From NCBI RefSeq assembly GCF_900113045.1, contig NZ_FONY01000003.1, positions 62,001 through 126,000 on the forward strand: a stretch of 64,000 nt of DNA. Direction: 5' to 3'. The notes under the pieces were generated by a model. That model worked only from the letters and a program-made list of their open reading frames with translations. It did no database searches and was not told the DNA's origin. The translations under genes and the position numbers were made by a program. Position 1 is the stretch's first letter. Each line of letters starts with the position of its first letter. Of the stretch, positions 53,422 to 62,315 are shown in pieces. This DNA comes from Thermoflexibacter ruber (GTDB taxonomy: Bacteria; Bacteroidota; Bacteroidia; Cytophagales; Thermoflexibacteraceae).

Positions 53422-55323
53422 ATGCGTATCCTTCATACTTTCTCTGCTGATATTTTGGCAGGCTCGGTCTTTTATGCTATTTCCTTAGCAGAGAAGCATA
53501 CCGCCGAAGGTCATCAAGTCTTTTTGCTTTCAGATAGAGATGACCTACCCACTTCTGTACCACAATTTGCCTTGCCTATTGGGAATCGCAACCATTTTCA
53601 GCGATTTAAAAATATCCAGTTTATCAAAAAAATTATCAAAGAAAAAGATATTCAAGTAGTGCATGCTCATTCCAGAGCGGCAAGTTGGGTGAGTTATTTC
53701 GCTGTCTTAGGCACAAAAATTCCCCTGATTTCGACTATCCATGGCAGGCAACATATCCACGCCTCCGTCAAACTCTTTGATATTTATGGAGATAGACTGA
53801 TAGCTATTTGTGAAAACTTACGTACTCACCTTATTAATGAAATAAAAATAAAGCCTGAAAAAATTTCCTTGCTAGCAAATGGTTTTGACTTGGATAATTT
53901 GGAAGCCTTCACGCAAGCCTATCAAATGCCTACTACGCCTTTCGAGGAGAGCGAACATAAGCCTCGCAAAGCAAAAGTAATTTCTTGGATAGGCAGACTC
54001 AACGGTGGGAAAGGTGAGATAGCCACTGAACTTTTACACCAAGTATTTCCGAAACTTTTAGAAAAATGTAATCTTCTAAATATTAATCTAATAGGAGGGA
54101 AACTTCATGAATTGCCTCTGCAAGGACAAAAGCAATTTCACCTCTTGAATGAAAAATTTGGCAATAGGGTGCGAGAAGTAGGCTTTATTAGCGATGTGCC
54201 TGCTTGGGTAAAAGGTTCTGATTTAGTCATAGGAGCGGGCAGAGTAGCGATTGAGGCATTGTATTTGCAGACCCCTTTGCTTGCTTTGGGAGAGGCTACT
54301 TGTCATGGCATCGTAGAGGAAAGTAATTTGCAGGAATGTTTAGCTTCTAACTTTGGTGATATTCTCCCCACCAAGCAAGCCCACAAGCACGACTACGATT
54401 GGATTTTCTCCGAACTCAGCACCTTTTTATATCCTCAAAACTACGAATCACGAACATCAAATATCAAACATCAAACATCGAACAACCAACATCTCATCAA
54501 AGACTGCTACGACATTAGAAAAATAGCTACTAATGTATTGGAAATTTATAAATCTGAAATAGCCAGAAAAGCACACCCTCGCTTTATCCCTATTTTGATG
54601 TACCATAAAATTCCCGACCAGCCCATAGCTTCGCCAAATAAAATTTTTGTAACGAAAAAGAATTTTGAAAAACATCTTCATTTTTTTAAGCTAAGAGGTT
54701 TAAAACCAATTACTTTTAAGGATTACAGAGATTTTAGAGAGGGCAAAATAGCGGCTACTGTTTTTCCTAAAAAACCTATTATCCTCACTTTTGACGACGG
54801 CTATGCGGATAACTACACCAACCTGTTGCCGCTCATGGAAAGGTACGGATACAAGGGAGTTTTATATTTGTTAGGAGATTTTGATGTCCGCTACAATTTT
54901 TGGGATGCAGACCAAGGCGACCACAAGGACGAAATCATGAGCAAAGAGCAAAAGCAAACTTTTGTAGCAAAGGGCTGGGAAATAGGCTCGCATACGCTTA
55001 CCCATAGGCATTTGTCGCAACTTTGTGAGGTAGAGGTTTTTAATGAAATATCCCAAGCCAAAGCAAATTTGGAAAAAGAGTTACAAACAGAAATCATATC
55101 TTTTGCGTATCCTTATGGAGATTTGAGTGAAATGGTAAAGACCCAAGTCAGAAAATCAGGGCATTTGTTTGGCATTGCTACGGACTCAGGAGGTATGCAC
55201 ATCGAAGACGACCTTTTCCAAATCTTCCGAGTCAATATGTTCCCAGAGGAAAGTATTTTCCAACTGTATAAGAAAACATCATCTTGGTACAGAAGCTATT
55301 ACAAGAAGAAAAGAGGGAGGTGA
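53422..55323 (+). CDS. Fused GT4 glycosyltransferase and NodB-type polysaccharide deacetylase
   Basis: The 633-aa protein joins two enzymes. Residues 1-335 are a GT-B/family 4 glycosyltransferase (RILHTFSADILAGSVFYAISLAEKH; VVHAHSRAASWVSYF; VISWIGRLNGGKG; VIGAGRVAIEAL). Residues about 385-600 are a NodB domain with ILMYHKI, LTFDDGYADNY (catalytic Asp and metal Asp), SHTLTHRHLS (metal His pair) and FAYPYGD. The linker (about 340-362) is encoded by an AACATCAAA-type repeat that also occurs in intergenic DNA, which suggests how the two were joined. The last codons (WYRSYYKKKRGR) are duplicated 930 bp downstream. Role: addition and deacetylation of a surface sugar. Confidence 0.9.
   Translation: MRILHTFSADILAGSVFYAISLAEKHTAEGHQVFLLSDRDDLPTSVPQFALPIGNRNHFQRFKNIQFIKKIIKEKDIQVVHAHSRAASWVSYFAVLGTKIPLISTIHGRQHIHASVKLFDIYGDRLIAICENLRTHLINEIKIKPEKISLLANGFDLDNLEAFTQAYQMPTTPFEESEHKPRKAKVISWIGRLNGGKGEIATELLHQVFPKLLEKCNLLNINLIGGKLHELPLQGQKQFHLLNEKFGNRVREVGFISDVPAWVKGSDLVIGAGRVAIEALYLQTPLLALGEATCHGIVEESNLQECLASNFGDILPTKQAHKHDYDWIFSELSTFLYPQNYESRTSNIKHQTSNNQHLIKDCYDIRKIATNVLEIYKSEIARKAHPRFIPILMYHKIPDQPIASPNKIFVTKKNFEKHLHFFKLRGLKPITFKDYRDFREGKIAATVFPKKPIILTFDDGYADNYTNLLPLMERYGYKGVLYLLGDFDVRYNFWDADQGDHKDEIMSKEQKQTFVAKGWEIGSHTLTHRHLSQLCEVEVFNEISQAKANLEKELQTEIISFAYPYGDLSEMVKTQVRKSGHLFGIATDSGGMHIEDDLFQIFRVNMFPEESIFQLYKKTSSWYRSYYKKKRGR
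54451..54493 (+). repeat. AACATCAAA-type short repeat inside coding sequence
   Basis: The stretch repeats AACATCAAA/ATATC units about five times and encodes the linker of the GT4-deacetylase fusion. AACATCAAATATC (54453-54465) recurs exactly in complement at 21515-21527, and AAACATCAAATC in complement at 51538-51549. Both of those are intergenic. Confidence 0.65.
55284..55321 (+). repeat. 38-bp direct repeat, left copy (3' end of the fusion gene)
   Basis: Begins TTGGTACAGAAGCTATTACA and ends AAAAGAGGGAGGT; it encodes WYRSYYKKKRGR and runs into the TGA stop. The right copy at 56214-56251 differs at one base. Confidence 0.95.
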
Positions 55324-55375
55324 AATTGATTTAAATATATTTTATAAGTTTCTCTGATGCTAATATGGATTCATG

Positions 55376-55401
55376 CCTGATAGGCTTACAAAATTATCAG
55401 G
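55376..55401 (+). terminator. Hairpin after the fusion gene, possible terminator
   Basis: CCTGATA-ggcttacaaaat-TATCAGG, followed by TGTAAAATGTTTTT. The stem is short and the T run is offset, so termination is uncertain. Confidence 0.4.
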
Positions 55402-55461
55402 TGTAAAATGTTTTTAATGCTTTTTTGCTATTTTTGTCTAAAATAAGTGGTAAAAAATACT

Positions 55462-55809
55462 ATGGATACAGCCACAAGAGAATACCTACTTGCCAAAAAA
55501 GAAAAAGTAAGTAAACAATTTAAAAAGGTTATGCAAGAACTGTATGGGGAAAGATTGGCAAAAGTCATCTTATATGGCTCTTATGCCCGTGGCGACTTCC
55601 ATGAAGAGTCGGACATAGACTTTTTGGTGGTGTTGAATGATGAATCAATAAATACATTTAGAGAAGTAAAGTTTGTAAATGAGCAAATTAACAAAATAGT
55701 CTTAGAATGGAGTATGGCTATCTCTTTTGTTCCTATGAATATAAAAAGATTTGAAAAAGCTAAAACACCATTATTGCATTTTATCAGGAAAGAAGGTAAA
55801 ATTTTATGA
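55462..55809 (+). CDS. MNT-type nucleotidyltransferase (antitoxin-like)
   Basis: The 115-aa protein (ATG at 55462; a GTG at 55447 is less likely) is a minimal nucleotidyltransferase. ILYGSYARGDFHEESDIDFLVVL gives the GS-x10-DxD catalytic motif with both Asp residues intact. In MNT-HEPN systems the MNT protein neutralises its HEPN partner, in studied cases by AMPylation. Its TGA overlaps the ATG of the HEPN gene by 4 nt, the usual coupling. The partner is interrupted here by a stop codon, so the MNT protein may be a leftover. Confidence 0.9.
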   Translation: MDTATREYLLAKKEKVSKQFKKVMQELYGERLAKVILYGSYARGDFHEESDIDFLVVLNDESINTFREVKFVNEQINKIVLEWSMAISFVPMNIKRFEKAKTPLLHFIRKEGKIL

Positions 55810-56195
55810 AAGGAGAGGTAGCAAAAATTATGGCTCGTGCAGAAGATTTTTTAGTAGATGCGCAAGAAAACTATAAGATTGAGTGATATTTAGCAGTAGT
55901 AAATCGTGCTTATTATGCTATTTTTACCTCTGTTCAGGCATTACTTTTTCATGTTGATATTTTTCCAAAAACACATCAAGGTACGATGATTAAATTTAAT
56001 GAGTTATTCATAAAAACTAACTTAATAGATTATCAGTACAGTCTTATTATCAATGAAGTATTTGAGGCAAGGCAGAACGCAGATTATGATTTTGAAGCAC
56101 ATATCTCTCCTAAAGAAGCAAAAGAACTGTTAGTAAAAGCGGAATTATTCCTAACAATGACCAAACAATATTTTGAAAATCAAAAAGAGTATTAG
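55806..56195 (+). pseudogene. HEPN-domain gene interrupted by an in-frame TGA
   Basis: From ATG 55806 the frame reads 26 codons (MKGEVAKIMARAEDFLVDAQ...), then TGA at 55884-55886. It then continues without further stops to TAG at 56193-56195. The joined reading is a typical HEPN domain: a helix before the stop, then YLAVVNRAYYAIFTSVQALL, PKTHQGTMIKFNELFIKTNLI and LFEAR-like VFEARQNADY. The stop stands just before the conserved NRAYYA helix, so a full toxin cannot be made without readthrough; ATG 55986 could start only a fragment. A sequencing error is possible. Confidence 0.85.
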
Positions 56196-56213
56196 ATTGC
56201 TATTTTCTTATTT

Positions 56214-56251
56214 TTGGTACAGAAGCTATTACAAGAGGAAAAGAGGGAGGT
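56214..56251 (+). repeat. 38-bp direct repeat, right copy
   Basis: Same as the left copy at 55284-55321 except one A-to-G change, which alters Lys to Arg in the equivalent reading. TAA follows instead of TGA. Confidence 0.95.
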
Positions 56252-56266
56252 AAGAGATATAAATAA

Positions 56267-56296
56267 ACCTTGCAAGATTTTTAATCCTTGCAAGGT
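56267..56296. terminator. Hairpin in the convergent gap before xylA
   Basis: ACCTTGCAAG-atttttaatc-CTTGCAAGGT is a perfect 10-bp stem. On the minus strand it is followed by TTATTTATAT, so it could end the xylA transcript. The CCTTGCAAGG word is a common repeat in this phylum. Confidence 0.55.
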
Positions 56297-56322
56297 GTAA
56301 AGCATTATTAGAAAATAAACAG

Positions 56323-57657
56323 CTATCTAATATATTGATTGATTATGTTTTCAAACAATTCTTGCTTGCCGCTAATTGGCTTAGGTTCGTTGGCAATCGC
56401 ATGGTTTCGCAAGTCTTCTAAGGTCAGTTTTCCTTCCTCGAACTCCTTGCCTTTGCCACTGTCAAAAGAGGCATAGCGTTCCTGTCTCAGCTTTCTATAA
56501 GGAGATTTTTCCAAAATATTATGAGCAATCAGCAAAGCTCTTGCAAAAGCGTCCATGCCTCCAATGTGTGCATAGAACAAATCTTCTAAATCTGTGGAGT
56601 TTCGGCGGGTCTTAGCATCAAAGTTAATACCTCCGTTTTTAAAGCCGCCTGCTTCCAAGATGATGAGCATTGCCTCTGTAAGTTCAAACAAGTTAGTAGG
56701 GAATTGGTCGGTATCCCAGCCGTTTTGCTCATCGCCTCGGTTGGCATCTATGCTATCTAACATTCCTGCATCTGCAGCAACTTGCAATTCGTGGGCAAAG
56801 GTATGGTTAGCCAAAGTAGCATGGTTGGTTTCCAAGTTGAGTTTGAAGTCCTTGTCCAATCCATATTCTTTCAAGAAACCAATCACCGTAGCGGCATCAT
56901 AGTCGTATTGGTGTTTGGTAGGTTCACAAGGTTTAGGCTCTACTAAAAATGTACCTGTGAAGCCATTTTTTCTGCCGTAGTCCCGTGCCATTTGCAAGAA
57001 GCGTCCCAAATGCTCTATTTCTCGCTTCATATTGGTATTGAGCAAAGACAAGTAGCCTTCTCTGCCTCCCCAAAATACATAACACGTCCCGCCTAATTCT
57101 ACGGTAATGTCAATCATGTTTTTCACTTGCGCTCCTGCATAGGCTAATACATTGAAATCAGGATTGGTCGCCGCACCATTCATGTAGCGGGGGTGTGAGA
57201 ATAAGTTAGCAGTTCCCCAAAGTAGTTTTACACCAGAGGCTTCTTGCTTTTCTTTGGCGTAATCTGTCATAATTCTCATTCTACGCTCCAATTCTAAGTA
57301 GCTTCCTCCTTCCTCTACCACATCTACATCGTGAAAGCAATAAAAAGGAATCCCCATTTTAGAAGCAAACTCAAAAGCGGCATCCATGCGGTCTTTGGCA
57401 AGTTCTACTGGGTCAGCCTTTACCGCCCACGGAAAGTTTTTTGTACCTACTCCAAAAGGGTCTGCTCCTGTGCCACAGAAAGAGTGCCAGTAGGCTACGG
57501 CAAAGCGCAAATGCTCTTTCATGGTTTTACCACCTACTACCTTGTTCTCGTCATAGTATTTGAATGCCAAAGGGTTGTCAGATTCTGCACCTTCATATTT
57601 CACTTTTTCTACGAAAGGGAAATAGACTTTATTTCCCAGAGTTACCTTGATAGCCAT
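56323..57657 (-). CDS. xylA: Xylose isomerase
   Basis: XylA converts D-xylose to D-xylulose with two divalent metal ions. The 444-aa class II enzyme starts in the family way ([46 protein letters not shown]). It has the catalytic His in YCFHDVDV (about 106-113), [22 protein letters not shown] and [19 protein letters not shown]. No xylulokinase or xylose transporter is adjacent; the next gene rightward is glycerol kinase on the other strand. Confidence 0.98.
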   Translation of the reverse strand: MAIKVTLGNKVYFPFVEKVKYEGAESDNPLAFKYYDENKVVGGKTMKEHLRFAVAYWHSFCGTGADPFGVGTKNFPWAVKADPVELAKDRMDAAFEFASKMGIPFYCFHDVDVVEEGGSYLELERRMRIMTDYAKEKQEASGVKLLWGTANLFSHPRYMNGAATNPDFNVLAYAGAQVKNMIDITVELGGTCYVFWGGREGYLSLLNTNMKREIEHLGRFLQMARDYGRKNGFTGTFLVEPKPCEPTKHQYDYDAATVIGFLKEYGLDKDFKLNLETNHATLANHTFAHELQVAADAGMLDSIDANRGDEQNGWDTDQFPTNLFELTEAMLIILEAGGFKNGGINFDAKTRRNSTDLEDLFYAHIGGMDAFARALLIAHNILEKSPYRKLRQERYASFDSGKGKEFEEGKLTLEDLRNHAIANEPKPISGKQELFENIINQYIR

Positions 57658-58079
57658 AAATTTAATATGTTAAGATTAAATAAATAATATTGTTAAAAAA
57701 TATTAAACAATCGTTTGCATTGACTTTCTTTTAAAAAGCACTAAAACAAAATGTAGTGCTTTTGCTTCAAAAGGCATCAAAAATGCCTTCTGAACATTTC
57801 TCTCCGTAAAAGTAAAAGAAAAAAAATAAGGTGCAAAATTTTATGTTTGAATTTCAAATTAGAAAAGAGGGTAAAGTAATTTTTTACTAAATTATTTAGA
57901 TATGCACCTGCATTGTTTTAGTTGAATGTGGACTATATTTCTCTAAAATTTTGTATTTTTGATAAAAATTACAATTCTATGCAAAAAGCAACTTTTAAAC
58001 AATGTAATTTAGACCTTTTTATTAAATTTATTGTGGGAGATTAAATAGTTTAACTTTTTTATGTGTTCTTTTAATTCTA

Positions 58080-58230
58080 TAGGAATGACCGCTTTGTAGT
58101 AAATCATAAGAAACAATTATCAAAGTCTCATGAGGGACATAACTAATGGATTATCAATTTTATGTGCCGTCCCTAATGGGACTTTGATAAACCTATTTGA
58201 TTACTATTCACTACAAAGCTGTCGTGCCTA
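58080..58230. repeat. 151-bp imperfect palindrome, CTACAAA...CCTACGG type (copy B)
   Basis: Outer arms TAGGAATGACCGCTTTGTAGT and ACTACAAAGCTGTCGTGCCTA pair at 18 of 21 positions. Further in, TATCAAAGTC pairs with GACTTTGATA, and GAGGGACATAA with TTATGTgccGTCCC. The end sequence resembles the right arm of copy A at 52082-52208. It lies in the 627-bp divergent gap between xylA and glpK; the rest of that gap is plain AT-rich DNA. Confidence 0.75.
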
Positions 58231-58284
58231 CGGCACTGAATAAAAAAAAACGTTTTAATTTGATTATGTACTTAAAAAGTAAAT

Positions 58285-59781
58285 ATGAAATACATTTTAA
58301 CTCTTGACCAAGGCACAACAAGTTGCAGGACTATCATTTACAATGACTTAGGAAAAACTATTGCTACCTCACAGTCAGAATATACGCAAATCTACCCCCA
58401 AGCAGGCTGGGTTGAGCATAATGCAGTAGAAATTTGGAATACCCAACTCCAAACTATCAAAGAGGCTGTCAGCCAAGCCAAGATTAGCTATACTGATATT
58501 GCAGCTATAGGCATTACTAACCAAAGAGAAACAACAGTAGTATGGGACAAAGACACAGGACAACCTCTTGGCAATGCAATAGTTTGGCAAGATAGACGCA
58601 CTGCGGACATTTGCGACCAGCTCAAAGCAGAAAAAGGCATGATAGACTACGTAAGGCAAAATACAGGTCTGGTCATTGATGCTTATTTCTCTGCTACTAA
58701 AATCAAATGGATACTCGACCATTACCCTAATGCTCACAAAAAAGCAGAAAAAGGAGAGCTACTATTTGGAACGATAGATACTTGGCTTATCTGGCAACTT
58801 ACTAAGGGCAAAGAACACGTCACTGACTACTCTAATGCCTCTCGTACCATGCTTTATAATATCGTAAAACTGGATTGGGACGGTAAAATGCTTGACGCAC
58901 TCAAAATACCTAAAAGTATGTTACCCAAAGTAAAACCCTCCGCAGGATTTTTTGGGAAAACAGATAAAAGTATTTTTGACGGAGTAGAAATACCGATTAC
59001 GGGGGTAGCAGGCGACCAACAAGCCGCACTTTTTGGGCAGGCTTGTTTCCAAGAAGGTATGGCAAAAAATACCTACGGCACAGGTTGTTTTATGCTGATG
59101 AACACTGGAAATCGCTTGTTCAACTCTCAATCAGGCTTAATCAGTACGATTGCATGGGGGATTGATGGGCAAATAGAATATGCCTTAGAAGGTAGTGTTT
59201 TCATTGCTGGCTCGGCAGTAAAATGGCTCAGAGATGGTTTAAAAATCATAGAACAAGCCCAAGACTCGGAGTATTTTGCAAAGAAAGTAAAATCTGCCGA
59301 GGGAGTATATGTAGTACCTGCCTTTGCTGGCTTAGGCACGCCCTATTGGGATATGTATGCACGTGGAGCGATTTTTGGACTGACTCAAGGTACGACCAAA
59401 AATCATCTTATCAGGGCGACTTTGGACTCTTTGGCTTATCAGACCAAAGATGTGCTAATGGCAATGCAAAAAGATACACATATTCAGTTGAAAGCCTTGC
59501 GTGTTGATGGCGGAGCTTCTGTCAATAACTTGCTTATGCAGTTCCAATCCGATATTTTAGGAACGGAAGTACAAAGACCTATGGACATAGAAAGCACGGC
59601 AAGAGGAGCAGCGTATTTGGCAGGAATAGGCGCAAAAATTTGGACAAAAGAACAAATTGCCGAACTTTGGGATATGGATAGGAGTTTTAAGCCTAAACTC
59701 AAACAACATGAAGTCGACAAAATCTACAAAGGCTGGCAGGAAGCAGTAAAACGTAGCATGGGGTGGACCAAAGAAGTGTGA
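58285..59781 (+). CDS. glpK: Glycerol kinase
   Basis: GlpK phosphorylates glycerol to glycerol-3-phosphate. The 498-aa FGGY-family protein has [70 protein letters not shown] and [21 protein letters not shown], the glycerol kinase rather than the xylulokinase set. No glpF or glpD is adjacent. tamL follows after 25 bp. Confidence 0.97.
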   Translation: MKYILTLDQGTTSCRTIIYNDLGKTIATSQSEYTQIYPQAGWVEHNAVEIWNTQLQTIKEAVSQAKISYTDIAAIGITNQRETTVVWDKDTGQPLGNAIVWQDRRTADICDQLKAEKGMIDYVRQNTGLVIDAYFSATKIKWILDHYPNAHKKAEKGELLFGTIDTWLIWQLTKGKEHVTDYSNASRTMLYNIVKLDWDGKMLDALKIPKSMLPKVKPSAGFFGKTDKSIFDGVEIPITGVAGDQQAALFGQACFQEGMAKNTYGTGCFMLMNTGNRLFNSQSGLISTIAWGIDGQIEYALEGSVFIAGSAVKWLRDGLKIIEQAQDSEYFAKKVKSAEGVYVVPAFAGLGTPYWDMYARGAIFGLTQGTTKNHLIRATLDSLAYQTKDVLMAMQKDTHIQLKALRVDGGASVNNLLMQFQSDILGTEVQRPMDIESTARGAAYLAGIGAKIWTKEQIAELWDMDRSFKPKLKQHEVDKIYKGWQEAVKRSMGWTKEV

Positions 59782-59806
59782 AATTACAAAACTTTTAATC
59801 CTTGTT

Positions 59807-62248
59807 TTGATATTGAAAGCATTTTTATATACCTGTATCACTTTATTCTTGTTCTCTTCCTGTTCAGGTATCAAATACTTGAAAGAAAGAGAATATTTTT
59901 TAGAAGCTCAAAGTATTAAGGGCAACAAAGCTGTTCCTACTGAGGAGTTAGAAACATTTTTTAGACAAAAGCCCAATCGTAAACTTCCTTTGCTTGGTGA
60001 GCCTTATGTCGTTGCCTATTATTGGGGTAAAAAGAAGTATGACAAAAAAGTAGAGGAGTGGAAAAAAGCGTTAGATAGCTTAGAAAAAGAGTATGCTCGC
60101 TTGACTACCCTCAAAGACTCCATAGAGATAGAGCGGGGAGAAATCAGAGATAGGACATTAGAAAAAAAACGAGTCAAAAAGGAAAAGCAAATCAATGAAT
60201 TAAAAGAAAGAATAGAAAAAGGAAACTGGCTGATGCGTTCTGTGGGAGATGCACCTACTTTTTTTGACAGTACGCTCATGGTCAAAACAGCCTCTCAAAT
60301 GCAACTTTTTCTCAAACAAAAAGGCTTTTTCAAAGCTAAAGTAAAGCCTTCTTTTGCCGTAAAAAATAAAAGAGCTACTATCACCTATCATGTTGAGGAA
60401 AATACACCTAAAACCATTGGTAGGTTTGTTTTAGAAAGCCAAGATACAAGCTTGTTATACTTAGTAAAGCAAGACTCGCTAAATATGCTAATCAAGCAAG
60501 GAATGAGATTTGACGAGGGCAAACTCAGCGATGAGCGCGACCGACTAAGTAGAATGTTGCAAAATAAGGGATATATGAGTTTTAGCAAACAGTTTATCTA
60601 TTTTGATGTAGATACGGTCAATGCTGGAATAGATTCTTTAGATATACGTATGGTCATCTTACCTAACGAACAGGACAGAGGGCATATCCAGTATAAAATT
60701 GCAGAAGTCAATATGATTACAGATGTAGGAGTAGAAAGCGAAGAGGGAAACAGGCGTAAGAATATTAGGTCGGAGCGAGAAAAAGAAGAATATAAAGGGA
60801 TTTATTATCTTGCCTACAAGCATAAGTATTCTAAAAAGTTACTAAACTCAAGAATTAGAATACGACCCCATCAGATTTATACTCGTACAGACATAGAAGA
60901 TACTCAGCGTGCCTTAGCAAGTTTAGATGTTTTCAAATTTGTAAATGTCAAACCCGACACAATCAACAATCAAGTCATTACTAATATATTTGCCAGCCCT
61001 GCTCCTATCAATGATGTGAGCATAGAAACAGGACTGAACATGGTACAAACCTTCCCAGGTCCTTTTATTGGTGTTACATTAAAGAATAGAAATACATTTA
61101 ATGCTTGCGAAACTTTGGAAATACGAGGTAGATTTTCCTTAGAGGCACAGGCAGGTGTAATAGGCACAGGGCGAGGATACGTCGGGCAGGAGGCAAGCAT
61201 CAATGCTACGCTCAATTTTCCTAAACTTTTATTTTTTGGAGAAAAATTTAATAATCGCGTAGGTGCATACCTCCCTCGTACTAAATTTTCCTTAGGTTAT
61301 ACAGATATTGACCGACCTGAGTACAGCCGCACTAATTTTAGAACTACACTCACTTATGATTGGACAAACAAGAAAAACTCTACTTTTTCTTTGAATCTTT
61401 TTGATATTACCGTAGTCAATACAGAAAGAGTAACCGATGCGTTTGTAAAATATATGCTAAACATTGCCTCTGGAGGCAATACTCTATTGAAAAGTTTTGA
61501 CCGTCTATTTATTTCTAATATTTCTTTTAATTATACTTATTCTCAAAACAATAACTTTTATCTCAGGGGGTTAGCTGAACTTGGAGGTACTACGCTGAAC
61601 CTACTGAATAAACAGTTTTTCAAAGAAGGTGAAATATTTGGACTGACAGCTTTTAGGTATGTCAAGTTTAATGCGGAACTTCGCCGTTACGTGCCTTTGC
61701 AAAGAAATAATGAGAGCAACTTGGTATTCCGCGCCAATGTAGGTGTAATTACTCCTTATGGAAAAATAGGGGGACAGCCCAATACTATTTTGCCTTATGA
61801 AAAATATTTTTTTACAGGAGGAACAAATAGCATCAGAGCATGGCGACCCAGACGTTTGGGACCGGGTAGTTTTGCTCAAATTAATGATAATGGTGAACTC
61901 TCAGATGCCATAGAGCAACCGGGCGAGCTACTACTGGAAATGAATATGGAATGGAGAAAAAAGTTATTTGGTTTTGTGCATGGGGCTTTCTTCGTAGATG
62001 CAGGCAATACGTGGATGATTACACAAAACTCACGGCAAGGTTCTCAATTCTTGTTACAAAATTTTTGGCGTGAGATTGCTGTCGGTACGGGACTTGGTTT
62101 GCGATTTGATTTTTCTTTAGTGATTATGCGCTTTGATTTTGGCATCAAAGTCTGGAATCCTGCCCTGCCCCTCAATCAAAGGTTTGTACTTACCCAATGG
62201 ACTCCCAAAGAAACTACCTTTAACTTAGGAATCGGGTATCCTTTTTAG
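59807..62248 (+). CDS. tamL: TamL-type lipidated BamA/TamA outer-membrane protein
   Basis: The 813-aa protein has a lipoprotein signal (LYTCITLFLFSSCSG; lipid Cys near residue 19), which only works from TTG codons at 59807 or 59813; no ATG fits. A coiled-coil insertion (about 70-140, rich in Lys and Glu) precedes POTRA-like repeats and an Omp85 barrel. The barrel has the conserved FFTGGTNSIRAWRPRRLGPG loop and ends LNLGIGYPF. Bacteroidota TamL is a lipidated TamA homologue that acts with TamB in outer-membrane biogenesis. No tamB follows here; the next gene is convergent. Confidence 0.85.
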   Translation: MILKAFLYTCITLFLFSSCSGIKYLKEREYFLEAQSIKGNKAVPTEELETFFRQKPNRKLPLLGEPYVVAYYWGKKKYDKKVEEWKKALDSLEKEYARLTTLKDSIEIERGEIRDRTLEKKRVKKEKQINELKERIEKGNWLMRSVGDAPTFFDSTLMVKTASQMQLFLKQKGFFKAKVKPSFAVKNKRATITYHVEENTPKTIGRFVLESQDTSLLYLVKQDSLNMLIKQGMRFDEGKLSDERDRLSRMLQNKGYMSFSKQFIYFDVDTVNAGIDSLDIRMVILPNEQDRGHIQYKIAEVNMITDVGVESEEGNRRKNIRSEREKEEYKGIYYLAYKHKYSKKLLNSRIRIRPHQIYTRTDIEDTQRALASLDVFKFVNVKPDTINNQVITNIFASPAPINDVSIETGLNMVQTFPGPFIGVTLKNRNTFNACETLEIRGRFSLEAQAGVIGTGRGYVGQEASINATLNFPKLLFFGEKFNNRVGAYLPRTKFSLGYTDIDRPEYSRTNFRTTLTYDWTNKKNSTFSLNLFDITVVNTERVTDAFVKYMLNIASGGNTLLKSFDRLFISNISFNYTYSQNNNFYLRGLAELGGTTLNLLNKQFFKEGEIFGLTAFRYVKFNAELRRYVPLQRNNESNLVFRANVGVITPYGKIGGQPNTILPYEKYFFTGGTNSIRAWRPRRLGPGSFAQINDNGELSDAIEQPGELLLEMNMEWRKKLFGFVHGAFFVDAGNTWMITQNSRQGSQFLLQNFWREIAVGTGLGLRFDFSLVIMRFDFGIKVWNPALPLNQRFVLTQWTPKETTFNLGIGYPF

Positions 62249-62268
62249 AGTGAGTTCCATTCATAGCA

Positions 62269-62308
62269 AAAAAGCCTATAAGGTCTGTTGCCTTATAGGT
62301 CTAAGTGC
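62269..62308. terminator. Bidirectional terminator between tamL and the S24 repressor gene
   Basis: CCTATAAGG-tctgttg-CCTTATAGG is a perfect 9-bp stem. On the minus strand it is followed by CTTTTTTG, and on the plus strand by a weaker T-rich stretch. Confidence 0.85.
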
Positions 62309-62315
62309 TTTTTAT

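Larger units (their letters stand above)
55322..56251. mobile_element. Putative MNT-HEPN cassette bounded by 38-bp direct repeats
   Basis: A 930-bp unit consists of one repeat copy plus the MNT and HEPN genes. It sits exactly behind the GT4-deacetylase gene. The left repeat is the current 3' end of that gene and the right repeat preserves an equivalent end (WYRSYYKRKRGR plus TAA), as when an element inserts at a gene's 3' end and restores it. There is no integrase or transposase inside, so it would need to be moved in trans. A partial tandem duplication is the alternative. Confidence 0.5.

Noticed and set aside
54451-54493. Possible small CRISPR-like array
   Set aside because: Units are 7-9 nt, irregular, without spacers and inside an open reading frame.
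55884-55886. TGA read as selenocysteine in the HEPN gene
   Set aside because: HEPN proteins are not selenoproteins and no SECIS-like hairpin is apparent right after the codon; a nonsense mutation is simpler.
55986-56195. Independent 69-aa gene
   Set aside because: It is the in-frame 3' part of the interrupted HEPN domain, lacking its first helices.
56323-59781. Xylose operon made of xylA and a xylulokinase
   Set aside because: The kinase has glycerol kinase motifs, is on the opposite strand, and lies over 600 bp away.
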